64,000 nt of DNA from Rubricoccus marinus (lineage in GTDB: Bacteria; Bacteroidota; Rhodothermia; Rhodothermales; Rubricoccaceae), in the NCBI RefSeq assembly GCF_002257665.1, contig NZ_MQWB01000001.1:1613870-1677869 (forward strand). Reading direction: 5' to 3'. Shown in pieces: positions 27,641 through 35,830 of the stretch. Numbering within the stretch: the stretch's first letter is position 1; every line of letters begins with the position of its first letter. The notes under the pieces were generated by a model that saw nothing but the letters and a program-made list of their open reading frames with translations, searched no databases and had not been told where the DNA came from. The translations under genes were made by a program, and so were the position numbers.

Positions 27641-27674
27641 AAAAAAGCCGCCTCCCGACATGCGGAAGGCGGCT
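27641..27674 (-). terminator. Rho-independent terminator after tRNA-Leu
   Basis: On the minus strand an 8 bp stem (AGCCGCCT paired with AGGCGGCT) is followed by a run of T. It lies 5 bases beyond the 3' end of tRNA-Leu. Confidence 0.85.
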
Positions 27675-27678
27675 GGGG

Positions 27679-27762
27679 TGCCCGGGACTGGACTCGAACC
27701 AGCACGGATTTTACTCCACACGCCCCTCAAGCGTGCGTGTCTACCAATTTCACCACCCGGGC
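27679..27762 (-). tRNA. tRNA-Leu (anticodon GAG)
   Basis: 84 bases. A perfect 7 bp acceptor stem (GCCCGGG with CCCGGGC), a TTCGAGTCC T-loop region, a variable arm of class II length and an anticodon stem CACGC/GCGTG closing the loop TTGAGGG, which gives anticodon GAG for the Leu codon CTC. No CCA is encoded. It is downstream of tRNA-Lys on the same strand and ends in its own hairpin terminator. Confidence 0.95.
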
Positions 27763-27821
27763 AGGGCGCGCAGAAGCGCTAGAAAAGAACAAGGCCTCTT
27801 GCGAGGGACGCGAGGCCGAAG

Positions 27822-27895
27822 TGACTCCGGAAGGACTCGAACCTTCGACCCGCTGGTTAAAAGCCAGCTGCTCTAACCAACTGAGCTACGGAGCC
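27822..27895 (-). tRNA. tRNA-Lys (anticodon TTT)
   Basis: 74 bases. Acceptor stem GGCTCCG with CGGAGTC (one G-T pair), D-arm GCTCAGTTGGT, anticodon stem GCTGG/CCAGC with loop CTTTTAA giving anticodon TTT, and T-arm GGTTCGAGTCC. CCA is not encoded. The 59-base gap to tRNA-Leu and the single terminator suggest one transcript. Confidence 0.95.
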
Positions 27896-28051
27896 AGTCG
27901 CTGGGACCGTCGGCGTCCCGGAAGGCAGTGCGCCAAGGTAGACACCTTCGAGAGCCGAGGGCAACGGGCGGATGTGGAGCCAGAGCAAAGATCGCATCGG
28001 CCCCGCGCGCGCCAGAGGCGAGCTGCCGTGCCGTGCGCGGTGTCCGGTCCC

Positions 28052-28059
28052 TACTTTGG
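28052..28059 (+). promoter_or_regulatory. -7-like element (TACTTTGG) of the choice-of-anchor-B gene
   Basis: Exact match to TAnnTTTG 24 bases before the ATG at 28083. No clear -33 TTTG is present. Confidence 0.45.
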
Positions 28060-28082
28060 GGCTCGCTCTCCTCCTTCTAGGC

Positions 28083-29198
28083 ATGACACGAATCGTCCTC
28101 TTCGCAGCCGTCGCCCTCGCGATGGCGTCCACGTCGTTCGCGCAGTCGCTCGAACTCATCGGCACCGTTGAGCTTCCCTCGATGCCGCGCCCCGGTGCGG
28201 ACGAAAACCCCAACGCGGGCGTCCCCAATATCGTTGGCGGCTCGGACGTGTGGGCTTACACGGCGCCCGACGGGAGCGAGTACGCCATGATGGGCACGCT
28301 TGAAGGCATCGCCATCGTCGCGGTCCCCTCGCTGGAGATCGTCGCGCAGATCCCTGGCCCGACCGAGCGCGCGCCGTTCTACTGGCGCGATATCAAGACG
28401 TACGGCTCGTTCGCTTACATCTCCACGGAGGCCTATGGCCGGAGTGAGGGGCTGCAGGTGATCGACCTCCGCGGCCTTCCGCACTCCGCGAAGGAGGTCG
28501 CCGTGATCCGGGGCGAGAACGACCGGCTCGTGTCCTCGCACAACATCTCGATCGACACCGTCACGGGACACGCTTACATGCTCAACTCGGACGGTAACCA
28601 GATCGTCGCCCTCGACCTCACGAACCCGATCCAGCCCGTCGAGGTCGGCGCTGTGGACGTGCCGGACTCGCACGACATCTACGCCAGAGGCGACACGCTC
28701 TGGATCGCAGAAGGCCGCTCGCCGAAGATCTCGATCTGGAACATGACCGACAAGGCCAACCCCGTCAAGATGGGCGAGGCCGTCTTCCCCGATCCTGGCT
28801 ACGTCCACAACGTGTGGCCCACCGATGACGGCACGCACGTGATGACAACGGAGGAGACTGCCAGCAAGACCGTCAAGGTGTGGGACTTGACCGACCTCGA
28901 AAACCCCGAACTCGTCGGCAACTGGATCGGCGCGAGCGACCTGGCGCACAACGTCCACATCAAAGGTGACTACGCCTTCGTCTCGCACTACGCCTCTGGC
29001 GTCAGCATCGTGGACATCACGGACCTGACGGCCCCCGTCGAAGTCGCGCGGTACGACACGCACCCGGAAAACGACGACGCGGCGTTCTACGGCAACTGGG
29101 GCACCTCGCTCCCCACCTCCAGCGGTCACATCTTCGTGAGCGATCTGGAGGGCACGCTCACCGTCCTCAAGTGGGACCCGGCGCCCGTCGATAGCTAG
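28083..29198 (+). CDS. choice-of-anchor B family exported protein
   Basis: 371 residues from ATG 28083, which starts a clean signal peptide (residues 1-20, ASTSFA). The body is built of LVIVD-like strands (GIAIVAVPSLEIVAQI, GLQVIDLRGLPHS, VALDLTNPIQPVEV, ISIWNMTDKANPVKM, VSIVDITDLTAPVEV) and the family's HNISIDTVTGHAYM and NDDAAFYGNWG motifs. Members usually carry a C-terminal surface anchor such as a T9SS domain, but this one ends soon after the last repeat (WDPAPVDS), so it is probably periplasmic or released. Role unknown; it is a second propeller-like protein beside the LVIVD lipoprotein. Confidence 0.88.
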   Translation: MTRIVLFAAVALAMASTSFAQSLELIGTVELPSMPRPGADENPNAGVPNIVGGSDVWAYTAPDGSEYAMMGTLEGIAIVAVPSLEIVAQIPGPTERAPFYWRDIKTYGSFAYISTEAYGRSEGLQVIDLRGLPHSAKEVAVIRGENDRLVSSHNISIDTVTGHAYMLNSDGNQIVALDLTNPIQPVEVGAVDVPDSHDIYARGDTLWIAEGRSPKISIWNMTDKANPVKMGEAVFPDPGYVHNVWPTDDGTHVMTTEETASKTVKVWDLTDLENPELVGNWIGASDLAHNVHIKGDYAFVSHYASGVSIVDITDLTAPVEVARYDTHPENDDAAFYGNWGTSLPTSSGHIFVSDLEGTLTVLKWDPAPVDS

Positions 29199-29220
29199 GT
29201 CGCCTCTGGCGTCCGTCCGA

Positions 29221-29252
29221 GGGCTCGGGGTCAGACTGGCTCCGGGCCCTTC
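29221..29252 (+). terminator. probable hairpin terminator after the choice-of-anchor-B gene
   Basis: GGGCTCGGGG at 29221-29230 can pair with CTCCGGGCCC at 29240-29249 with two G-U pairs, followed by TTCT. It lies 23 bases after the stop. Confidence 0.55.
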
Positions 29253-29325
29253 TCCGTTGAGGGCACAGGGTAACCCGGATGGCGCCCTCCCGTAGCCTAT
29301 CGGATCTTGCCGAAAACCCCTCGCC

Positions 29326-30504
29326 ATGGAACTGAAGACCCTCGAAACCCGGACATTTCTGACGCTCGTCGTAATTGTCACGGTCGCGTTCGCGTGGCTG
29401 CTCGGGGGGTACTTGCAGACTGTGTTCTGGGCGACGGTCCTGGCGATCCTCTTCTCGGCGCCGTTCCGCTGGTTGCGCAAGAGGCTGGGGGGGAACGGAA
29501 CGGCGGCATCCCTGCTGACGCTGCTGCTCATTCTCCTCCTCGTGATCGCGCCGCTGATCGGGCTGGGCTTTGCCGTGACGGGCGAGGCGATGTCCGTGTA
29601 CACCGGTGTGACCACGGGCGCGATCGACCTGACGGAGATTCTGGAGCAAGCGGAAAGCCTCTTGCCGCGCGCCACGCGCGTGGCGGAGGATTGGGGCGTG
29701 GACCTCGACGGCATTCGCGAGAGGGTGTCCAGCACGGCGCTCAACGCGAGCCAATTCGTCGCGAGCAGCGTGGTGAGCCTGGGGCAAAAGACCGCACACT
29801 TCGTGCTGCTTCTGGCGGTGACGCTCTACCTCTTGTTCTTCTTCCTGCGAGATGGGGACTCCCTCGTGGACAAGCTTGTCCAGGCGCTTCCTCTCGGGGA
29901 CGTACGCGAGAGGCGCCTGTTCAGTCGTTTTGCGGCTGTGACGCGGGCCACCGTCAAAGGCTCATTTATCGTCGCCGTCGTGCAGGGCACGATCGGAGGC
30001 CTCGGATTCTGGGCGGTTGGCTTGAGCGCCCCGATCCTGTGGGGCGCGATCATGTCGATCTGCGCCTTGATCCCCGCCGTGGGAACGGCCCTTGTGTGGC
30101 TCCCGGCTGCGATCTACCTCGTGGTCATCGGCTCTTGGGTCAAAGCGCTAATCATCGTCGTGATCGGCTTGGCCGTGATCGGGACCGTGGACAACGCGCT
30201 TCGTCCCATCCTCGTCGGGCGCGATGCGGGCATGCCAGACTACATGATCCTGCTGTCCACCCTGGCCGGCCTCGCCACGTTCGGAATCGCGGGGATCGTG
30301 ATCGGCCCCATCATCGCCGGACTGTTCCTGACCGTTTGGGAGATCTTTACCGAGGAGTTCGGCCCTGCCGATAACGCCGTCCTCACGTTCGCGGGCCCTG
30401 AAATCCTGCCTCGCGAAGCGCCAACCATCATCACGAGCGCCTCCGAAGTCCACCGCGCACCTCTGGCGCCAGAGGCCGAGACCCTCGCGGGTCCCGACGA
30501 CTGA
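29326..30504 (+). CDS. AI-2E family transporter (PerM/TqsA-like)
   Basis: 392 residues. N-terminal helices at about 12-75, a long amphipathic middle, then a block of helices at about 155-345 ending with the family pattern TVDNALRPILVGRDAGMPDYMILLSTLAGLATFGIAGIVIGPIIAGLFL. Proteins of this family export small molecules or ions; only some move autoinducer-2, so the substrate is open. The last 25 residues are polar and hold a complete motif palindrome (30460-30475) read as PLAPEA, suggesting the motif was tolerated only in the disordered tail. Confidence 0.9.
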   Translation: MELKTLETRTFLTLVVIVTVAFAWLLGGYLQTVFWATVLAILFSAPFRWLRKRLGGNGTAASLLTLLLILLLVIAPLIGLGFAVTGEAMSVYTGVTTGAIDLTEILEQAESLLPRATRVAEDWGVDLDGIRERVSSTALNASQFVASSVVSLGQKTAHFVLLLAVTLYLLFFFLRDGDSLVDKLVQALPLGDVRERRLFSRFAAVTRATVKGSFIVAVVQGTIGGLGFWAVGLSAPILWGAIMSICALIPAVGTALVWLPAAIYLVVIGSWVKALIIVVIGLAVIGTVDNALRPILVGRDAGMPDYMILLSTLAGLATFGIAGIVIGPIIAGLFLTVWEIFTEEFGPADNAVLTFAGPEILPREAPTIITSASEVHRAPLAPEAETLAGPDD

Positions 30505-30512
30505 CCGGACCG

Positions 30513-30534
30513 CCTCTGGCGACAGCGCCAGAGG
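30513..30534. repeat. inverted motif pair between convergent genes
   Basis: CCTCTGGCG and CGCCAGAGG with a 4-base loop, centred in the 40-base gap between the AI-2E stop (30504) and the cyclophilin stop (30545). Confidence 0.85.
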
Positions 30535-30544
30535 CGGATCGGGG

Positions 30545-31024
30545 CTAGGCCTCGTGGACCGTCACCGAGTTCATGACGTCGCCGCCCTTAAGGCTGTCGA
30601 CGACATCCATGCCGCCGGTTACGCGCCCGAAGACGGTGTGCTTGCCGTCGAGGTGCGGCTGCGGCTGGAACGTGATAAAGAACTGGCTGCCGTTGGTGTT
30701 CGGGCCCGCGTTCGCCATGGAGAGGACGCCGCGCTCGTGGCGGTTGGGGTTGCCTCGCGTCTCGTCCTCGAAGCGGTAGCCGGGACCGCCCGAACCGGTG
30801 CCCGTGGGGTCACCGCCCTGCGCCATGAAGTTGGGGATCACGCGGTGAAACGAGACGCCGTCGTAGAAGCCGTCGTTCGCGAGGAAGACGAAGTTGTTGA
30901 CGGTCTTGGGAGCGTTGGCCGCATCGAGCGAAACGTCGATGTCACCTTTGTTCGTCGAGATCGTCGCGCTGTAGCTCTTGCTCGCGTCGATCTGCATGTC
31001 TGGGGCTGCGTTGTACTTCTTCAT
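30545..31024 (-). CDS. cyclophilin-type peptidyl-prolyl isomerase
   Basis: 159 residues with no signal peptide, so cytoplasmic. Cyclophilin core: [19 protein letters not shown] (catalytic Arg in FHR), [24 protein letters not shown] and [11 protein letters not shown]. It catalyses cis-trans isomerisation of X-Pro bonds. The compact length matches prokaryotic PpiB-like enzymes. No copy of the dispersed motif lies within it. Confidence 0.96.
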   Translation of the reverse strand: MKKYNAAPDMQIDASKSYSATISTNKGDIDVSLDAANAPKTVNNFVFLANDGFYDGVSFHRVIPNFMAQGGDPTGTGSGGPGYRFEDETRGNPNRHERGVLSMANAGPNTNGSQFFITFQPQPHLDGKHTVFGRVTGGMDVVDSLKGGDVMNSVTVHEA

Positions 31025-31076
31025 GGGTTGAGTAGGGGGTTGAGCCGCTGGCGCCAGAGAGGAGCCAGGGGAGGGG

Positions 31077-31490
31077 TTACGCGGAAAGGAGACCGAGGTC
31101 TTCGAGGATGGCGGCTTCGTTGGTCACGCCCCAACGCTCGACGCACTTGCCGTTTTCCCAGCGCCCCATCTGGATCGCCGGAGCGGAAAACGTCTTGCCG
31201 GTGGGCGCGTGGCCTTTGAACTCGCCCTGGTGCGTGCCGGTAGCGGTGTACCGGAAGACGACCCAGTCATCCGTGGCGTGCATCTGTTCAATCTCAAGAT
31301 CGAGATCGGGGAAGGCGGTCCGGAAGTCGCGGAAAAACGCTTTGACGCCTTCGCGCGTCCCGGGATAGTCGCCGGGGTCGTGGTCTACGAAGGTGGGGGC
31401 GAGGATGTCGTCCAGCGCGTCGAGGTTGCCGGAGGTCACGGCGTCGCCCCAGCGTGCTTGCTGGTCGAGGTTGGTTTGGCGGTCGCTCAT
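31077..31490 (-). CDS. SnoaL-like ester cyclase family protein
   Basis: 137 residues. The cone-shaped alpha+beta fold of the SnoaL/ester-cyclase family is indicated by [67 protein letters not shown] and [18 protein letters not shown]. Substrate unknown; members range from polyketide cyclases to proteins of unassigned function. A 52-base gap separates it from the cyclophilin gene downstream, so they may be cotranscribed. Confidence 0.85.
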   Translation of the reverse strand: MSDRQTNLDQQARWGDAVTSGNLDALDDILAPTFVDHDPGDYPGTREGVKAFFRDFRTAFPDLDLEIEQMHATDDWVVFRYTATGTHQGEFKGHAPTGKTFSAPAIQMGRWENGKCVERWGVTNEAAILEDLGLLSA

Positions 31491-31549
31491 CAGAGAGAAG
31501 GGAGTGAATGAAGGGACGGCTCCAACGGGCAGCCTTCGCCGCGGTTCAC

Positions 31550-31567
31550 CGCCAGAGGCCTCTGGCG
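31550..31567. repeat. tail-to-tail motif palindrome after the ABC exporter
   Basis: CGCCAGAGGCCTCTGGCG between the ABC exporter stop (31587) and the ester cyclase start (31490). Confidence 0.8.
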
Positions 31568-31586
31568 CGTTCGGCGTGCCTTCTCC

Positions 31587-33377
31587 CTACGCCAGAGGCA
31601 CCGCGTCGTTGAACTGCAAGGCCGCGAGGCGGGCGTACAGGCCGCCTCTGGCGACGAGGTCGTCGTGCGTGCCTTCGTCGATGATCTGGCCCGCATCCAT
31701 GACGAGAATGCGGTCGGCGTCGCGAACGGTGGCGAGGCGGTGCGCAATGACGAACGTGGTGCGGCCTTCCATGAGACGCGCGAGCGCTTCCTGAACGGCG
31801 GCCTCGCTTTCGGCGTCCAGCGCGCTCGTGGCTTCGTCTAGGAGCAGGATGGGCGGGTCCTTGAGAAGTGCGCGAGCGATCGCTACGCGCTGCCGCTGGC
31901 CGCCAGAAAGCTTGACCCCGCGCTCGCCGACCTCGGTCTGGTAGCCCTGGGCGGCTTCCACGATGAACTCGTGCGCGTTGGCGGCGCGAGCGGCGCGTTC
32001 GATCTCGTCGTCGGTCGCGTCGAGCCGTCCATAGCGGATGTTCTGTGCGAGGGAGACACCGAACAACTCGATGTCCTGCGCGACGAGGGAAACCGCCTCA
32101 CGCACGCTGTCCACGGTCGCCTCGCGGAGATCCACGCCGTCGATCTGGATGCTGCCCTTGTCGGGGTCGTAAAACCTCGGGATCAGGTTGAGCAGCGTCG
32201 TCTTGCCCGCGCCGCTCGGGCCGACGAGGGCGATCGTCTCGCCAGGCTTGACGTGCAGGCTCACGCCGTCCAGCACAGGTCTGCCGTCGTCGTAGCTGAA
32301 CCGCACGTCCTCGAAGGCGACCTCGCCACGCACGGGCTCCGCCAGAGGCCGGGCGCCCGGGGCGTCGGCGATCTCGGGGGCCATGTCCAGCAACTCGAAC
32401 AAACGCTCGCTGGCGCCAGCGGCGCTGTTCAGCGAAGCGTAAAGCCGGCTCGCGCCGCTGACGGTCCGCGCGATGTTGAGGGCGTAGACGATAAACGCGA
32501 CGAGGTCGCCCGCGCTGAGCCGGTCTGCCAGCACCTCCCGGCCGCCGAACCAGAAAATGACAACGAGGGCCACGAAGAACATGAACCCGACGCCGCCCCA
32601 AAACGCCGCCACCACGACGGCGCGCTTCCGTGCGGTCTCGAACAGGCTTTCCACCGCTGTACCGTAGCGCGAGGTCTCGAACCGCTCGCGCGCAAACGCC
32701 TTCACGACACGGATCGCGGCGATGGCCTCTTCCGCGATCGCCGTGGTGTCCGCGAGCTTGTCTTGGATCTCGCGCGAGAGCTTGCGCACCACCTGCCCGA
32801 AGTACCGCGTCCCGATCGCCATGATGGGGACCGTGACGAGAATGACGAGCGTCAGGCGCCAGTTGAGGACCACCATCAGCACGAGTGAGCCGATGAGCGT
32901 GAGGGAAAGCGTCAGCGCCGACGCGAGGTCGTCCGTGGCCGTTTTCTGGACGCTCGATACGTCGTTCGTCAGTCGGCTCGTGATCTCGCCGGTCCGCGTA
33001 GTCGAGAAGTAGCGGAGCCCGAGGCGGTGCAAGTGGTCGTACACCCGCCGCCGCAGGTCCGTCACCACGCGTTCACCGGTCCACTCCATGAAGTAGCGCC
33101 CGAAAGAGCCCACGAGCGCCTGGATTGCGAACAGCCCCAAAAGCCCTAACGAGAGGCGGTCCAGCAGGCCCGCGTTCTTCTCCGTGAACACCGCGTCGAT
33201 CAACTCCTTGAGGCCCAGCGGCACGATCAGCCCGATCGCCGTCGACACCAGCGTTAGACCTATAGCGAGAATCAGGCGAGCGCGATACGGGCGTGCAAAC
33301 GCGAGAATGCGCCGCAGCGTCGTCAGGAGGGGCACGGTGGCGCGTGACTTGGCCTCTGGCGAATTCGGAATGCTCAT
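31587..33377 (-). CDS. ABC exporter, MsbA-like (fused membrane and ATPase domains)
   Basis: 596 residues. Six membrane helices in residues about 30-325, then an ATPase domain: Walker A GPSGAGKTTLLN, signature LSGGQRQRVAIARAL, Walker B ILLLDEATSALD and the H-loop FVIAHRLATV. A homodimer of this half-transporter would export lipids, lipid A or drugs from the inner membrane; the closest named type is MsbA. The middle helices include the usual ELIDAVF and TRTGEITSRLTNDV coupling segments. Confidence 0.92.
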   Translation of the reverse strand: MSIPNSPEAKSRATVPLLTTLRRILAFARPYRARLILAIGLTLVSTAIGLIVPLGLKELIDAVFTEKNAGLLDRLSLGLLGLFAIQALVGSFGRYFMEWTGERVVTDLRRRVYDHLHRLGLRYFSTTRTGEITSRLTNDVSSVQKTATDDLASALTLSLTLIGSLVLMVVLNWRLTLVILVTVPIMAIGTRYFGQVVRKLSREIQDKLADTTAIAEEAIAAIRVVKAFARERFETSRYGTAVESLFETARKRAVVVAAFWGGVGFMFFVALVVIFWFGGREVLADRLSAGDLVAFIVYALNIARTVSGASRLYASLNSAAGASERLFELLDMAPEIADAPGARPLAEPVRGEVAFEDVRFSYDDGRPVLDGVSLHVKPGETIALVGPSGAGKTTLLNLIPRFYDPDKGSIQIDGVDLREATVDSVREAVSLVAQDIELFGVSLAQNIRYGRLDATDDEIERAARAANAHEFIVEAAQGYQTEVGERGVKLSGGQRQRVAIARALLKDPPILLLDEATSALDAESEAAVQEALARLMEGRTTFVIAHRLATVRDADRILVMDAGQIIDEGTHDDLVARGGLYARLAALQFNDAVPLA

Positions 33378-33442
33378 GGGCGCCCCTACGAGAGAGGTGG
33401 GGCGGGGTTCTCCCTTCGCGGCATCTCAGCCCGCGACCTCCA

Positions 33443-33474
33443 TTTGGTGCAACCTGAACGGCGACGTACACTTG
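33443..33474 (+). promoter_or_regulatory. probable Bacteroidota-type promoter of rlpA
   Basis: TTTG at 33443-33446, a 20-base spacer and TACACTTG at 33467-33474. This is the best -33/-7 pair in the window. The -7 box ends only 6 bases before the ATG at 33481, so the mRNA would be nearly leaderless. Confidence 0.5.
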
Positions 33475-33480
33475 CGGTCT

Positions 33481-34077
33481 ATGAGCGACTCCCACCCGCC
33501 CCCGTCCCCGCAGCGCAGCGCGTTTGGGCGTTCCGCCAGAGGCCTGGCCGCCGCTCTCGTTGTGGCCATCACGAGCGTGGGCCTCTGGCCGCAGCCGAGC
33601 CCGGCGCCCGTCCCGCCGCGTGTCAAGAAGGTGAAGCGCTTGGCCGCCCCCAAGGCCACGCGGCCTCTGGCGACACCGCTGCCGAGCGCGCCGGAGCCTA
33701 TCGCAGCACCTGCGCCTGTGGCGCCTGAGGTAGCGCAAGAGGCGGCTCCAGCGTCGGGCGTAGAAGAGGGCGAGGTCATCGGAACCGGCAGGGCGAGCTA
33801 CTACGGCCAGGAACTCGCGGGCAACCGCACCGCCAGCGGCGAGCGCTTTGATCCCAGCGAACTCACGGCGGCCCACCGCACGCTCCCCCTCGGTTCGCGC
33901 GTGCGTGTGACCAATGAACGGACCGGCGCGAGCGTGATCGTGCGCGTCAACGACCGCGGCCCGTTTGCCGACGACCGCGTGCTCGACGTCTCCGAGAGCG
34001 CGGCGCGCGAGATCGGCATGATCCGCCGGGGCACAGCGCGCGTCCGGATGGAACTGCTCCCGCGCCGCCGCGGATAG
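33481..34077 (+). CDS. RlpA-like double-psi beta-barrel lipoprotein-type protein
   Basis: 198 residues from ATG 33481; the longer in-frame extension is not coding-like and would pass through the promoter. An N-terminal hydrophobic helix (about 20-38) is followed by a Pro/Ala-rich linker and the RlpA double-psi barrel: GRASYYGQELAGNRTASGERFDP, then LPLGSRVRVTNERTG and VRVNDRGPFADDRVLDVS, with the catalytic-type Asp and His positions (ELTAAHRTLP). RlpA proteins cleave or bind denuded peptidoglycan at the septum. The membrane-anchored form lacks the SPOR domain. Converges on the hybrid kinase gene. Confidence 0.9.
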   Translation: MSDSHPPPSPQRSAFGRSARGLAAALVVAITSVGLWPQPSPAPVPPRVKKVKRLAAPKATRPLATPLPSAPEPIAAPAPVAPEVAQEAAPASGVEEGEVIGTGRASYYGQELAGNRTASGERFDPSELTAAHRTLPLGSRVRVTNERTGASVIVRVNDRGPFADDRVLDVSESAAREIGMIRRGTARVRMELLPRRRG

Positions 34078-34081
34078 GGCG

Positions 34082-34097
34082 CCTCTGGCGCCAGAGG
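34082..34097. repeat. dispersed-motif palindrome between convergent genes
   Basis: CCTCTGGCGCCAGAGG occupies the 21-base gap between the rlpA stop (34077) and the hybrid kinase stop (34099). Confidence 0.85.
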
Positions 34098-34098
34098 C

Positions 34099-35610
34099 CT
34101 AAAGGCTCGCCGCGTGCGCTTCGACCACGCGGCGCACCACGTCGTCCAGGTTGGACGCCTCGAACGGCTTCCGCACGACGGCCGCGATGTGGTCGCTGTC
34201 GGCGTCGGGGTCCGTGTCTCCGGTAAGGAGCACGACAGGCAACGCCGGGTGCCTCTCGCGTACGTGAGCCGCCAACTCGCGCCCGCTCATCTCCGGCATG
34301 GACAGGTCGGTAACGACGCAGTCGTAGGCGCCAGAGGCCAGTGCCTCTAGCGCGGCAATGCCGCCGTGGACGGCCTCGATGGCGTGGCCGCGAAGGCTGA
34401 GCAAGCGCGACGTGATGGTGCGGACCATCGGCTCGTCGTCCACGATCAGCAGGCGAAGCGAAGTCGTGGGCATCGGGGGCTGCGTGGCCATGCGGACCTT
34501 TGGGGCGGGGCGGTCTGGGATCGGGGCCTCTGGCGCGAACGGGAGAACGAGGCGGAAAACCGACCCATTCCCTGGCGTGCTCTCTACTTCGATGCGTCCT
34601 CCGTGCTCTTGCATGATTCCCTGGGCGACGGCGAGGCCCATCCCTGTGCCGTTGCTGCCCTTCGTGGTGTACAGCGGTTCAAAAATGCGCCTCAAGACTC
34701 GCGGGGGCATCCCCACGCCCGAGTCCCCGACTTCCACGACAGCGGCGTTGCGGTGCGGGTCGCGGATCGTCGTGAGCGAGATGGAGCCGCCTGCGGGCAT
34801 GGCCTGCACGGCGTTCAACACGAGGTTGACGAGCACCTCGCGAAGCTCGGTCGAGTAGCCCTGAATAGGGGGGACCGGCGCGAGGTCCGCGTCTAGCTCG
34901 ATGGCGATCCCCTGGCGCCGGGGCTCATTGTACCAGTACGGCCGCGTCAACGTGACCACTTCGCCGACCAGCGAGGCCAAATCCACGGTCTCGAAGCGCT
35001 CGCGCTTCTCGTGGCGGAGGTACGCTTGGATTTTCTTGACGAGGGCCGCGCCGTCCTTTGCCGCTCGCGTAAGAGAGCGGAGCGAGTCCAGCGCGGAGCT
35101 GGGCAAGTCGCCTAGTTCGTTGCGCAGGAGTTCGGCGTGACCCAGAACGGTCGTGAGCAGGTTGTTGAAGTCGTGGGCGACGCCCATCGTCATCTGGCCC
35201 ACAACTTCCATCCGCCGGCGCCGCGTTTGCTCCTGAGCCCAGGAAACAGGCTCACGCAAAATCTCCCCCGAGATCAGCACTGGGTAGCGGCCCACCGAGG
35301 TCCCCGGCAACCGGACGGGGTGGAAGTTGAGCAAGACCGGCGTCGGCAGGTCCGCGCCAGGCAACGGCTCTACGAGGAAAACCTGCTGCGAGACCATCTG
35401 GCCTCTGGCGGCCTCCGTGATGTAGTTCGCCGCGAACCGCGCGTCTTTTGCGGGCAGGCGTGCCCAGAGCCCGTCCATCCCAAACAGCTGGCGCCACGCC
35501 TCATTGGCGTCGAGGCAGTCGCAGGTCGCCGTAACCGTCGCCGTAACGAGGTCTGCGGCAATAAGCGGTAAGGGCGCGGCCGAGGCCGTGGCAGGGGTGG
35601 CAACCTCCAT
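34099..35610 (-). CDS. hybrid histidine kinase with C-terminal receiver domain
   Basis: 503 residues from ATG 35610; longer extensions are shadow sequence. A PAS-like N-terminus (about 15-125, with CDCLDANEAWRQLFG and a VLLNFHPVRL strand) is followed by a HisKA-type helix with the phospho-His in MGVAHDFNNLL, then the ATPase domain (VLVNLVLNAVQAMP, GDSGVGMPP, GTGMGLAVAQGIM). Residues about 385-500 are a receiver domain (LLIVDDEPMVR, phospho-Asp in CVVTDLSMPEMSG, late VRKPF). No membrane helix, so a cytoplasmic sensor. The DFNNLL form of the H box is common in kinases that pass phosphate to their own receiver. Target unknown. Confidence 0.9.
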   Translation of the reverse strand: MEVATPATASAAPLPLIAADLVTATVTATCDCLDANEAWRQLFGMDGLWARLPAKDARFAANYITEAARGQMVSQQVFLVEPLPGADLPTPVLLNFHPVRLPGTSVGRYPVLISGEILREPVSWAQEQTRRRRMEVVGQMTMGVAHDFNNLLTTVLGHAELLRNELGDLPSSALDSLRSLTRAAKDGAALVKKIQAYLRHEKRERFETVDLASLVGEVVTLTRPYWYNEPRRQGIAIELDADLAPVPPIQGYSTELREVLVNLVLNAVQAMPAGGSISLTTIRDPHRNAAVVEVGDSGVGMPPRVLRRIFEPLYTTKGSNGTGMGLAVAQGIMQEHGGRIEVESTPGNGSVFRLVLPFAPEAPIPDRPAPKVRMATQPPMPTTSLRLLIVDDEPMVRTITSRLLSLRGHAIEAVHGGIAALEALASGAYDCVVTDLSMPEMSGRELAAHVRERHPALPVVLLTGDTDPDADSDHIAAVVRKPFEASNLDDVVRRVVEAHAASL

Positions 35611-35830
35611 GCGTGTGGTGGGAACGCGGTGTAGGATACCACGTCCTGGGGGAACGCCTGAGGGGTATCGGCGGGCCCCACGAAATCTTTCGCCAGAGGC
35701 GCAGATTTTGGCAGGCGAGTTCGCGCCTGGCCTCTGGCGCAAGGCCGCCCGTACGGGGTTTTCGCTTGACGGCGACGGCTGAGCCGGGCACCTTCGGCCT
35801 CGCATTCTGACCTCCGCCTCTCCAACTCCT

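Noticed and set aside
27763-27821. A third tRNA between tRNA-Leu and tRNA-Lys.
   Set aside because: The 59-base gap lacks any acceptor or T-arm pattern; it only holds a motif variant (GCCTCTTGCG).
35611-35830. Short open frames between the hybrid kinase and cystathionine beta-synthase starts.
   Set aside because: No family features, no coupled starts, and frames are composed mainly of motif-derived and Arg/Pro-rich sequence; the gap is treated as a divergent intergenic region.
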